Of a stretch of DNA of 64,000 nucleotides, positions 43,087 through 52,030 are shown piece after piece. The position numbers were made by a program, and so were the translations under genes. The stretch's first letter is position 1. The number at the start of each line of letters is the position of its first letter. This DNA comes from Edaphobacter dinghuensis (GTDB taxonomy: Bacteria; Acidobacteriota; Terriglobia; Terriglobales; Acidobacteriaceae): assembly GCF_014640335.1 (NCBI RefSeq), contig NZ_BMGT01000001.1, positions 992,001 to 1,056,000 of the forward strand. Direction: 5' to 3'. The notes beneath the pieces are model-generated. The model was not told the DNA's origin. It saw only the letters and a list, made by a program, of their open reading frames with translations, and ran no database searches.

Positions 43087-44289
43087 ATGAGTCAAGCATC
43101 ATTCCGCAGAGGGGTTATGGCGCGGTCTATGGACAGAAGGGAACTCAGTTCTCAGGAAATTGCGCGTCATCTTGGTCGCACCAGACGAGATTTTTTGCGT
43201 GAGGTCACAGGTGTAGCTTTAGGGGCATCGCTTATGGGAGCAAGCCCGTTTGTTTACGGAGCAACTGCCGCGAAGAAGAGGAAGGTCATCGTCATTACAT
43301 TTGGCGGTGGTGCTCGCGATCAGGAGACCTTTGCACCTGAAGGGCAGATCAATATTCCGCATATGCTGGGTGAACTCATTCCGCAATCGAGTTTCTTTAC
43401 GCAAGTTACAAACCACGGAATTCTCGGTCACTATGTTGCAACTGCAAGTTTGGCCACTGGCGTATACGAAACGCTCAATAACTTTTCTGCCGTCCCTCCA
43501 GAACATCCGACTATCTTCGAGTATTTTCGCAAGGATCTTAGACGTCCCGTCTCGGATGCATGGGTTGTTGCACCAAGCAATGGCTTCAACAGGATTGGAG
43601 AGAGTGATTGTCGCTCCTATGGTTCTGGGCTTGGTGCTCGAGTCATTTTGCCGAAACATCTTCTGACTGCTGCAACTTCAGGCGCCGATGATCACTATGG
43701 ACATTTGCTGCATGACAATTATGAAACTCCGCTCTATGCTCCGCAGATCGGCGGTGGTGAATTTGAGCTTCAACAACTGGAGCAAATCTTAAAGCTTTCT
43801 GTAGACGACTTCAAGGCACATGCTAAGACGCTATCGAGTCCGGATGAACTCTCGGTGTATATTGCCAAGCGGTTGATGAAACAGGAATCTCCCAGTCTTC
43901 TGTGGATTACCATGCATGATATCGATATCGCGCATTCGGGAGCATACTCGCTCTATGTCGATGCAATTCGTCGCACGGACCGACTCTGCGCCGAGCTATG
44001 GAAGGCCGTGCAGGAGGAACCTGAGTATGCCGGCAATACCACGCTTCTTATCCTCCCCGATTTTGGACGGGACGCTGATCAGGATTCTGGTGGAAATGGC
44101 TTTCAGCACCACCGTACGGGGGATCCTGCCTCTCGTACCACTTGGATGATGGCCCTTGGTGCGGGGGTCCGTTCCGGTGTTGTCTATGACAGTCCGGTAC
44201 AGTCTATCGATCTTGTTCCTACAATCGGGTCGATGATGGGATTTTCTGCTGCGCAAGCTCAAGGAAGACCAATTAAGGATCTGCTCTAA
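43087..44289 (+). CDS. Tat-exported alkaline-phosphatase-superfamily protein (DUF1501/sulfatase-like)
   Basis: 401 residues from ATG 43087 (AGGAAG upstream). The twin-arginine signal is RRDFLREVTG followed by VALGASLMGASPFVYG. The mature part has the layout of metal-dependent alkaline-phosphatase-superfamily proteins: an early GGGARDQETF (compare the usual G-G-x-D/N-x-x-T), GHYVATASLATGVY, a late ILPDFGRDAD, HHRTGD and a C-terminal DLVPTIGSMMGF close to that of DUF1501 and sulfatase proteins. Substrate and even catalytic competence are unclear, because the formylglycine motif C/S-x-P-x-R of sulfatases is not obvious. It is followed after three bases by a protein of unknown family. Confidence 0.72.
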   Translation: MSQASFRRGVMARSMDRRELSSQEIARHLGRTRRDFLREVTGVALGASLMGASPFVYGATAAKKRKVIVITFGGGARDQETFAPEGQINIPHMLGELIPQSSFFTQVTNHGILGHYVATASLATGVYETLNNFSAVPPEHPTIFEYFRKDLRRPVSDAWVVAPSNGFNRIGESDCRSYGSGLGARVILPKHLLTAATSGADDHYGHLLHDNYETPLYAPQIGGGEFELQQLEQILKLSVDDFKAHAKTLSSPDELSVYIAKRLMKQESPSLLWITMHDIDIAHSGAYSLYVDAIRRTDRLCAELWKAVQEEPEYAGNTTLLILPDFGRDADQDSGGNGFQHHRTGDPASRTTWMMALGAGVRSGVVYDSPVQSIDLVPTIGSMMGFSAAQAQGRPIKDLL

Positions 44290-44292
44290 TTT

Positions 44293-45501
44293 ATGCTGCC
44301 CCAAGATCTCCAGCCCGATCAGTTTGTGCGGTACCCGCCATACGCAAAGAAGTTGGCGCTTGCCCACATGACAGTATTTCGACAGCTTCCTCTTAGCTTT
44401 CTGGTTGCGCTGCTACGCGAGGTGATCGAGTACGACTTCAAATTCCCTGCAGAGCGTACCTCTATTGATAAAGAACTTGCTACTCTCAGCTCTCTTTCCT
44501 CTGCGCAGATCGAGCAGTGGTTTCATTCCTTTGCAGCGCTATCGCTCTCTTCCAAACTCGAAGATATTGATTGGATTAATCGCCCTGCTCAGTTCATCGA
44601 GCAAGAATCAGCTTACCTATGGGCTACCCATCAGCTAGATGCTTTTAGTCGGGCAGCAATAGAGTATGGTGATCGTTTGCGATCGTCACTTTCCGTTGAG
44701 CCACTCCCCATGCGCAGGCTTGGAATTGCTGTCGTTGGACAAGGTGTAACGTCGTATGATTCACCGCTGTTTCGTAATCTGCGCGCGCATGGTACTTACT
44801 TCGGACAAATCAAGCCAGATAATGGTCTTGAGTTGCTTCTCGCTGAGGTTGAGGCACGCGCAAAGGCTCATCCTATTCCATACGGTCATTGGTATGTTGA
44901 CGGAGGGCAAGCAGTCAAGCAGAGCCAACTATTGTCCAACGTCAGCTATCAAGCACTCGAACCTGTACGAGACAACCTGCTGAAATATATTCAAGCACAG
45001 GTTGCTCGACCAGGTATGGGACCAGAAGAGTTGCGTTCTAATCTGGCGCTCTTGCTGCCCGGGGATCTTGGTATGGAAAGGGCTGGAGACCCTGTTCTGG
45101 ATCGGTTCCAGGTAAGGGTATTTACCGAAGGCTCCGGCACTCAGATCTTCAGCACAACATTTGCTCAATGGACGACGCGGGAAGCATTGCGACGGGCTCA
45201 GCCGCTGACGATGCTGGTGCGCTATGCTCCGCGCCAGAGACAGCGGCCGATGAACGAATTGCTCTCCAGACCCGATGCAAATCCGGAACTCGATCCTGTT
45301 GGTTCTCTTGTTGATGCTGATATGGCCGCCTACTATCACTGGATCAATCAGCAGCGGCTGAATGGCGCAGAACAGGCGTCTTTTCTTGTTTGGTTTGAAG
45401 GCCACAGCCAAGCTCTGGTAATTGCGCCATCGTTGCCACGAGGAACAAAATCAGACTCCCCAATGGATCTCAAGCAACTGCTCTCTTTAGCGGTAAGCTG
45501 A
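44293..45501 (+). CDS. Protein of unknown function, coupled to the Tat-exported protein
   Basis: 402 residues; I do not recognise the family. It starts three bases after the preceding stop (TAA TTT ATG), so the two are translationally linked. No signal peptide or transmembrane segment is visible, so it is probably cytoplasmic. Features: a helical N-terminal third with many aromatic residues, a central RLGIAVVGQGVTSYDSPLFRNLRAHG that may form a beta-alpha nucleotide- or ligand-binding turn, then HWYVDGGQA. A terminator-like hairpin follows at 45629-45655, so this gene closes the transcription unit that begins at the TonB receptor or TPR gene. Confidence 0.7.
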   Translation: MLPQDLQPDQFVRYPPYAKKLALAHMTVFRQLPLSFLVALLREVIEYDFKFPAERTSIDKELATLSSLSSAQIEQWFHSFAALSLSSKLEDIDWINRPAQFIEQESAYLWATHQLDAFSRAAIEYGDRLRSSLSVEPLPMRRLGIAVVGQGVTSYDSPLFRNLRAHGTYFGQIKPDNGLELLLAEVEARAKAHPIPYGHWYVDGGQAVKQSQLLSNVSYQALEPVRDNLLKYIQAQVARPGMGPEELRSNLALLLPGDLGMERAGDPVLDRFQVRVFTEGSGTQIFSTTFAQWTTREALRRAQPLTMLVRYAPRQRQRPMNELLSRPDANPELDPVGSLVDADMAAYYHWINQQRLNGAEQASFLVWFEGHSQALVIAPSLPRGTKSDSPMDLKQLLSLAVS

Positions 45502-45968
45502 ATTCGATGTCAAAGCAGAAGAGGCCCCCCGTTTCGAGCTGGCCTTCAGGAATTTAAGAAATTTTCACGACTCGTTCTGCTTGACATTGCTAGGTTAATC
45601 GCGGATTTTTGAGCGAATATCGTAACGGAAAGGCCAGCCTCTCTATAAGGCCTTTTTCTACTGCGAATCCTTTTCCTGTATTGGACCGTCTACTCATTAT
45701 CAGTACTTAGTGCAGCTCTCGTTTTGTCTTAGCAGCTTCTTCGTATAACGATTAGAAGAATAAATACACATAGTTTGATTTACGGCCTGCTTTCGGGTAA
45801 CAGCTTTTGTTTCTATCCTGATCGCCAATTTGATATTTGTCGACGAACGCCACGCGTATACGTTTAAATCTTCAGCCAGTGAAGTTCGTCCCGCTTTGTT
45901 GCAGCTTAGTGTCACGTCGTGTCCAGTTGGATCTACTGCGAGATTGTTTAGAGAGGAACTAAAAACTC
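45502..45968. other. Intergenic region before efflux operon
   Basis: 467 bases. Near its left end lies a terminator-like hairpin (listed separately). The rest, AT-rich from about 45660 to 45850, should include the promoter of the RND operon. No gene or regulator is seen, so the efflux operon has no local regulator. Confidence 0.5.
45629..45658 (+). terminator. Intrinsic terminator closing the preceding unit
   Basis: Stem AAAGGCC (45629-45635) with GGCCTTT (45649-45655), a 13-base loop and a run of five T residues. Located 128 bases past the stop of the unknown 402-residue protein. Confidence 0.65.
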
Positions 45969-48900
45969 ATGTGGATCGTTCGCCTCGCCCTGCGACGGCC
46001 ATATACATTTGCTGTCCTGACGATCTTATTGATGATCCTCGGGCCACTGGCAGTCAGTAATATGCCAGTAGATATCTTTCCGAACATTAATATCCCTGTT
46101 GTCTCGATGATATGGGAGTACACGGGCCTGTCCCCGCAACAGATGGCTGACCGCATCGTCACACGTAGTGAGAGATCGCTCACTACGACAGTCAATAACA
46201 TTGAGCACATTGAATCGCAGTCGCTAAATGGCATAGGCGTTATTAAGATTTTCTTTCAGCCGAATGTGAATATTGCCAATGCCGTGGCGCAGGTGACTGC
46301 TATTGGCCAGACCCAGCTTAAGCAGTTGCCTCCTGGAACTACATCGCCGCTCATTTTGCAGTATAGCGCTTCGAGCGTTCCTATTCTGCAACTGGGATTG
46401 TCTGGACAGGGGCTCTCTGAGCAGCAGCTTAATGACTTTGGCCTTAACTTCATCCGTACGCCGTTGGTTACTGTTCCTGGTGCCGGCATTCCTTATCCTT
46501 ATGGTGGCAAGCAGCGTCAGGTACAGGTTGATCTCAATATTCAAGCGTTGCAGGCCAAGGGGCTTTCTCCTGCAGATGTGGTGAATGCAATTGCGGCGCA
46601 GAATCTGATTCTTCCTTCAGGAACGACCAAGGTTGGGCCCTTCGAGTATCAGATCGAAACGAATAGTGCGCCTTCAACTATTGCGGGCCTCAATAACCTT
46701 CCCATTCGCGCAGTCAATGGTGCCATGGTTTATATACATGATGTAGCTCATGTTCGTGATGGCTTTCCGCCGCAGACGAATATTGTTCGTGTCAATGGCC
46801 AGCGTGCTTCTTTGATGTCCATCATCAAGACAGGCAATGCCTCAACGCTTGACATCGTTAAGGGAATTCGTGCCAAGCTGGCAACGCTCAAGTCACAGCT
46901 GCCTGCCGCTCTTAAAATTACTCCTCTGGCGGATCAATCAATCTTTGTTCGTGCCTCGATAGATGGCGTTGTACGTGAAGCTATTATTGCTGCTTGCCTA
47001 ACGGCGATCATGATTTTGGTTTTCCTCGGAAGCTGGCGCAGCACGCTGATTATTGCAGTCTCTATTCCTCTCTCTATTTTGTCCTCTCTGCTGGTGCTGA
47101 GTGCTCTCGGCGAGACCATCAACATTATGACACTGGGAGGATTGGCGCTGGCGGTCGGCATCCTCGTCGACGATGCGACTGTCGAGATCGAAAACATTAA
47201 TCGCAATCTCGAAGAAGGGAAGGTTGTCGAACAGGCCATCCTCGACGGAGCAGAGCAGATTGCTATTCCTGCGCTGGTCTCGACAATCTCCATCTGCATT
47301 GTGTTTGTCCCCATGTTCTTTTTGAGTGGTGTGGCGAGATTTCTCTTTGTGCCGCTTGGGGAAGCCGTTGTCTTCGCTATGCTGGCCTCGTATATTCTTT
47401 CGCGCACAATCGTACCAACGATGGCCAAGTATCTACTGCATGAGCATGATGAAGAAGCCAATGCAAAGAAGCAGAATACGCGCAATCCTTTTGTGCGCAT
47501 GCAGCAGAGGTTTGAACACTACTTTGAGAAATTCCGAGGCGGTTACTATCGCTTGCTGGAACTCTGTGTCAATCATGCCGGAGTTTTTCTGGTACTCTTC
47601 ATGGCATTCGCCATCCTGTCGGCATCTGCACTTTATCCGTTCCTAGGCGAGGACTTCTTTCCTTCGGTAGATAGCGGCCAGTTCAAGCTGCATGTACGTG
47701 CTCGTACTGGTACCCGTATTGAAGATACAGCCGAACTCTGCGATCACATTGATAATGTGATTCGGCAGACCATTCCGAAAGATGAGTTGGTATCCATCAT
47801 CGATAATATTGGTCTTCCCTACAGCGGAATCAATACGTCTTATTCAAACTCCGCGCCTGTCGGGCCTGGAGATGCGGATATCCAAGTGTCACTGGCGGAG
47901 AAGCATCATCCTACTGACGACTATGTGCAGCGGCTACGAAGAGAACTGGGGAAAGACTTCCCTGGCGTTACCTTTTACACGTTGCCTGTTGATATGGTGA
48001 CCCAGATATTGAATTTTGGACTGCCTGCTCCGATTGATATTCAGGTAGTTGGTGCGGACCTTACGGCAAATCGCACCTATGCTGAGCAACTCCTCAATAA
48101 GATCAAGTACGTTGCCGGAACAGCCGATCTTCGCATTCAACAGCCATTCGACAACCCAAATCTAATGATCAATATTGATCGTACAAAGGCGCAGCAGATC
48201 GGCCTACAACAGCGCGATGTTGCGCAGAGTCTGCTTGTCGCTACCAGCGGCAGCTTTCAAACTACGCCCAGCTTCTGGCTCGATCCAAGAAATGGTGTTA
48301 GCTACAACATTGCCGTACAGTCACCACAATATTCACTCGATACGCTTCAGGATCTCAGGAATATTCCGCTTACCCCAGGCAGCAATGCAGATGTGAACTC
48401 TGCAGCGTCTTCCAGCAATGGAGCAGGGAGTTACGCAGCCAATGCAAATCTACCTATGGGCGGCAGGCCGGTGCAGATATTGGGTAATGTTGCTACGATC
48501 ACTCCGGGCACGGAACTTGGCACCGTAAGTCATTACAATATTGCACCGGTTATTGATATCTATGGCAATGTTGTTAATACCGATCTTGCAAGTGTCGACA
48601 AGAAAATAGAAAAGATTCTTGATGATTCGAAGGGGCAACTTCCGCATGGATCTCTGATTAGCGTGCGCGGCCAAGTGCAGACGATGAGAACCTCATTTGC
48701 TGGGCTCTTTAGTGGTCTTGCGCTTTCTATCTTGCTTGTCTATTTGCTTATTGTCATCAATTTTCAATCGTGGCTTGATCCGTTCATCATTATCTCGGCT
48801 TTGCCTGCAGCGATCTCTGGCATTGTATGGTTCTTGTTTATCACTCACACCCGTGTCAGCGTGCCAGCGCTTACGGGCGCCATCATGTGCATGGGAGTGG

Positions 48901-49253
48901 CCACAGCCAACTCGATTCTGGTTGTAAGTTTTGCTCGAGAGCGACTGGTCGTCACAGTGGGCGATGCTCGCAATGCCGCTTTGAGCGCGGGATTCGTACG
49001 GTTCCGTCCCGTATTGATGACCGCACTCGCTATGATTATCGGCATGGTGCCGATGGCGCTTGGGCTGGGTGATGGCGGAGAGCAAAATGCTCCGTTGGGA
49101 CGTGCTGTGATCGGCGGCCTGCTCTTCGCTACAGTCTCTACTCTTTTCTTTGTCCCTACTTTTTTCAGTGTCTTGCACGGCAGGCTCGAAAAGCGGCGCC
49201 AAGAACACGAGGCCCGTCATCAGCACAACCTGTCAGCAACGTCGGAGTTTTAG
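45969..49253 (+). CDS. RND efflux pump inner-membrane permease
   Basis: 1094 residues, inner-membrane subunit of a tripartite efflux pump. Typical N-terminus (MWIVRLALRRPYTFAVLTIL; PVDIFPNINIPVVSMIWEY), two sets of membrane helices and two periplasmic porter domains. In helix 4 the two proton-relay aspartates are present (LVDDATVEIEN, Asp401-Asp402). In helix 10 the lysine that pairs with them in AcrB is replaced: the sequence is GVATANSILVVSF with Ala980 in the lysine position. This puts the pump in a non-AcrB subgroup, although the DD pair argues against the metal (CzcA) type. The adaptor and outer-membrane genes follow at once, the first after three bases. Substrate unknown. Confidence 0.94.
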   Translation: MWIVRLALRRPYTFAVLTILLMILGPLAVSNMPVDIFPNINIPVVSMIWEYTGLSPQQMADRIVTRSERSLTTTVNNIEHIESQSLNGIGVIKIFFQPNVNIANAVAQVTAIGQTQLKQLPPGTTSPLILQYSASSVPILQLGLSGQGLSEQQLNDFGLNFIRTPLVTVPGAGIPYPYGGKQRQVQVDLNIQALQAKGLSPADVVNAIAAQNLILPSGTTKVGPFEYQIETNSAPSTIAGLNNLPIRAVNGAMVYIHDVAHVRDGFPPQTNIVRVNGQRASLMSIIKTGNASTLDIVKGIRAKLATLKSQLPAALKITPLADQSIFVRASIDGVVREAIIAACLTAIMILVFLGSWRSTLIIAVSIPLSILSSLLVLSALGETINIMTLGGLALAVGILVDDATVEIENINRNLEEGKVVEQAILDGAEQIAIPALVSTISICIVFVPMFFLSGVARFLFVPLGEAVVFAMLASYILSRTIVPTMAKYLLHEHDEEANAKKQNTRNPFVRMQQRFEHYFEKFRGGYYRLLELCVNHAGVFLVLFMAFAILSASALYPFLGEDFFPSVDSGQFKLHVRARTGTRIEDTAELCDHIDNVIRQTIPKDELVSIIDNIGLPYSGINTSYSNSAPVGPGDADIQVSLAEKHHPTDDYVQRLRRELGKDFPGVTFYTLPVDMVTQILNFGLPAPIDIQVVGADLTANRTYAEQLLNKIKYVAGTADLRIQQPFDNPNLMINIDRTKAQQIGLQQRDVAQSLLVATSGSFQTTPSFWLDPRNGVSYNIAVQSPQYSLDTLQDLRNIPLTPGSNADVNSAASSSNGAGSYAANANLPMGGRPVQILGNVATITPGTELGTVSHYNIAPVIDIYGNVVNTDLASVDKKIEKILDDSKGQLPHGSLISVRGQVQTMRTSFAGLFSGLALSILLVYLLIVINFQSWLDPFIIISALPAAISGIVWFLFITHTRVSVPALTGAIMCMGVATANSILVVSFARERLVVTVGDARNAALSAGFVRFRPVLMTALAMIIGMVPMALGLGDGGEQNAPLGRAVIGGLLFATVSTLFFVPTFFSVLHGRLEKRRQEHEARHQHNLSATSEF

Positions 49254-49256
49254 CTT

Positions 49257-50519
49257 ATGAGCCAATCATCTCACCCTGAACCGCGTGATCCCCAGACTCC
49301 TATTCAGGGCCATGATAGTCATCTTCCTACGGAGAACGGCAAGTCGCCCATCTCGGGCCGCAAGGCGATCCTGCTGGTTTTTGTCCTACTGGCCGTGGCC
49401 GTCATACTCGCTGGCGCTGGTATTATTCCACGGCTTCGTGCACATACTACTTTGCAGCAACAGACAGAAGCTCTTGCGACCCCTGATGTTATTACAGCAA
49501 AGCCGACACTAGGACAGCCTTCGCAAGAGGTCGTACTACCCGGCAATATCTATGCCTATAAGGACTCGCCGCTCTATGCTCGGACCAGTGGCTATTTAAA
49601 ACAGTGGTACTTCGATATAGGTGCACACGTTAAGCAAGGCCAAATTCTTGCCGTTATCGAAAGTCCGGAGGTTGATCAGCAATTGATGCAGGCAAAGGCC
49701 GATCTAGCTACTGCGGAGGCGAATGCCGGTAACGCGCAGATCCAATCAAAACGTTATCAGGATTTGCTCAAGTCCAATGCGGTTTCGAAGCAGGATACAG
49801 ATACCTTCACAACGCAGGCAGCTTCTACCAGTACTGCAGTTAAATCTGCCTTGGCTAACGTTCAACGTTTGGAGGAGCTCGTTGGTTTTGAAAAAGTATC
49901 TGCACCGTTCGATGGCATTATTACAGCGCGTGATATAGATACAGGTACTCTCATCGATGCAGGTGCCAATAAAGAGCTCTTCCATATAGCATCTGAGCGG
50001 GTCCTGCGTGTCTATGTTAATGTTCCGCAGATCTATGCTCATGATTGTGTGCCTGGCCTCTCCGCAGACCTTACTTTCGACGAATATCCGGGAAGGCGTT
50101 TTCAGGGAAAGATTGTTCGCACTTCTAAAGCGATTGATCCCGCATCTCGTACCTTGCTTGTAGAGGTTGATGTTGATAACAGTAAAGGGGAGCTATTGCC
50201 TGGCGCTTATACGCAGGTTCACTTCAAGCTTAGCAATGCTAACCCATCGCTAATTATTCCAGTATCGACACTGATGTTCCGCGCCGAAGGGTTGCGCGTT
50301 GGTGTCGTGCAGGACGGCGATACTGCTAAATTGACACCTATCACAATCGGTCGTGATGATGGGCGAGTTGTAGAGGTCGTATCCGGTCTTCAGCCGGAGA
50401 GTGAAGTCATTCAGAATCCACCTGATTCGCTGATTGACGGAGAGAAAGTGCATATTGTGAAACCTCGGATGCAATCAGCCGGTCAGCCTTCCCAAGCACA
50501 ACAGAGTGAAGACAAGTGA
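49257..50519 (+). CDS. RND periplasmic adaptor (membrane fusion protein)
   Basis: 420 residues. One N-terminal membrane helix (ILLVFVLLAVAVILAGAGIIP), then lipoyl half-motifs on both sides of a coiled-coil hairpin (LPGNIYAYKDSPLYARTSGY with GQILAVIESPEVDQQLMQAK, and later FEKVSAPFDGIITARDIDTG), a beta-barrel and a membrane-proximal domain. It joins the inner-membrane pump to the outer-membrane channel. The Lys/Pro/Gln-rich C-terminal tail is probably flexible. Its last codons overlap the start of the outer-membrane gene (ATGA-type overlap, 50516-50519). Confidence 0.93.
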   Translation: MSQSSHPEPRDPQTPIQGHDSHLPTENGKSPISGRKAILLVFVLLAVAVILAGAGIIPRLRAHTTLQQQTEALATPDVITAKPTLGQPSQEVVLPGNIYAYKDSPLYARTSGYLKQWYFDIGAHVKQGQILAVIESPEVDQQLMQAKADLATAEANAGNAQIQSKRYQDLLKSNAVSKQDTDTFTTQAASTSTAVKSALANVQRLEELVGFEKVSAPFDGIITARDIDTGTLIDAGANKELFHIASERVLRVYVNVPQIYAHDCVPGLSADLTFDEYPGRRFQGKIVRTSKAIDPASRTLLVEVDVDNSKGELLPGAYTQVHFKLSNANPSLIIPVSTLMFRAEGLRVGVVQDGDTAKLTPITIGRDDGRVVEVVSGLQPESEVIQNPPDSLIDGEKVHIVKPRMQSAGQPSQAQQSEDK

Positions 50520-51982
50520 AGATCGATTGTCAACGTTCGTTCTTTCCGACCATGCTCGCGTCTCTATGCTTCGTATTGGCTGGATGCACTGTGGGTCCTA
50601 ACTACCACCGCCCCTCTGTCCCTATGGCTCCTGCTTTTAGCCAAGTGACATCTCCGCCAAATCCTCTTAATGGAGGTTGGAAACAGGCGCAGCCAGAGGA
50701 TACGGCTCTGCGTGGCAAGTGGTGGGAGATCTATCAAGACTCTCAGTTGAACCAGCTTGAGGAGAAGATCACGATCTCCAATCAGACGCTCAAAGCAGCT
50801 ATGGACGAATACTTCCAGGCACGCGAGCAGGTACGTGTCGCCCGCTCTAACTACTATCCCACCGTGAGCGCAGGTCCCTCCGTCTCACGCACTCGTGAAT
50901 CCTATAATCAGCCCAATACACAGCGCTCCGTTACCAAATATCAATACAACACCTTCACTTTAGAAGGTCAGGCACTTTGGGAGCCGGACCTTTGGGGACA
51001 GGTACGGCGCACTGTTGAACAAGCTCGCGCAAACGCGCAGGCAAGTGCCGCCGATCTGGCCAATGTCGAACTCAGTATTCGTTCTGAACTTGCAACGGAT
51101 TATTTTGAGATGCGAGGCCTCGATACACAGCAAGTATTGTTCGATAGAACCGTCAGTGACTATACGGATTACTACAATCTCACCAAGATTCGTTTCAAAG
51201 GCGGCGTAGCAACTGACGTAGATGTAGCCGAGGCTGAGACGCAATTGAGGACTACGAGGGCTCAAGCTATTGATATTGCCGTAGCCCGGTCCCAATATGA
51301 GCATGCTATCGCAACGCTTGTCGGTGTTACAGCATCCAGCTTCTCTCTGCCTGCTATGCCGCTTCGTCTTCGTCTCTCGGACATACCATCCAGTGTTCCT
51401 TCGGCATTGCTGGAGCGACGGCCTGACATCGCTGCGGCTGAGCGTCGTACCGCTGCGGCCAATGCACAGATTGGTGTAGCAATCTCTGCTTACTACCCAA
51501 CTATTAGTCTTAATGGAGTAGGAGGCTTTGAATCCACTAATCCCGGCACTTGGATTCAAGGTCCCAGCGCGCTTTGGGGACTTGGCGGTTCAGCACTTGA
51601 GACACTCTTCGACGCTGGACGCCGTCATGCGATTACCCAGCAGACGCGCGATGCGTACGATATGCAAGTGGCAAATTATCGGCAGACTGTACTCGTTGCA
51701 TTTCAGGAGGTAGAAGACAATCTTGTTGCACTACGCGTCCTAAATGAAGAAGCCACGGTTGAATCTGCAGCTGTCGATTCGGCGAAGCGGTCATTGCTTC
51801 TCAGTACGAAGCGTTATAAAGGTGGAGTTACTACCTATCTTGAAGTTCTATCTGCACAAACGGCGCAATTGAATAATGAACGAACCAGCGCCGATATTAC
51901 CACCCGGCAGTTTGTAGCCAGCGTCGCTCTTATCAAAGCATTAGGTGGTGGCTGGAATACTACTCAATTACCCAATCCATAA
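50516..51982 (+). CDS. RND outer-membrane channel lipoprotein (NodT/TolC-like)
   Basis: 488 residues. A lipoprotein signal (LASLCFVLAGC, acylated Cys24) is followed by the family's N-terminus TVGPNYHRP and two repeats of the TolC-fold (long helices around VRVARSNYYPTVSAGPSVSR and LLERRPDIAAAERRTAAANA). It forms the trimeric outer-membrane exit duct of the pump. Its start (GTG 50516) overlaps the adaptor's stop by four bases, so the three genes are one operon. Confidence 0.93.
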   Translation: MKIDCQRSFFPTMLASLCFVLAGCTVGPNYHRPSVPMAPAFSQVTSPPNPLNGGWKQAQPEDTALRGKWWEIYQDSQLNQLEEKITISNQTLKAAMDEYFQAREQVRVARSNYYPTVSAGPSVSRTRESYNQPNTQRSVTKYQYNTFTLEGQALWEPDLWGQVRRTVEQARANAQASAADLANVELSIRSELATDYFEMRGLDTQQVLFDRTVSDYTDYYNLTKIRFKGGVATDVDVAEAETQLRTTRAQAIDIAVARSQYEHAIATLVGVTASSFSLPAMPLRLRLSDIPSSVPSALLERRPDIAAAERRTAAANAQIGVAISAYYPTISLNGVGGFESTNPGTWIQGPSALWGLGGSALETLFDAGRRHAITQQTRDAYDMQVANYRQTVLVAFQEVEDNLVALRVLNEEATVESAAVDSAKRSLLLSTKRYKGGVTTYLEVLSAQTAQLNNERTSADITTRQFVASVALIKALGGGWNTTQLPNP

Positions 51983-52006
51983 ATCAATCTCTCTTCGATT
52001 GATTTA
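51980..52006. terminator. Hairpin between convergent operons
   Basis: A 10-bp perfect inverted repeat, TAAATCAATC / GATTGATTTA with a seven-base loop, starting in the stop codon of the outer-membrane channel gene. It is AT-rich and lacks a clear T-tract, so it is a weak terminator candidate shared by the convergent units. Confidence 0.45.
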
Positions 52007-52030
52007 CGGATGCAGAATTTGCTGTACGTG

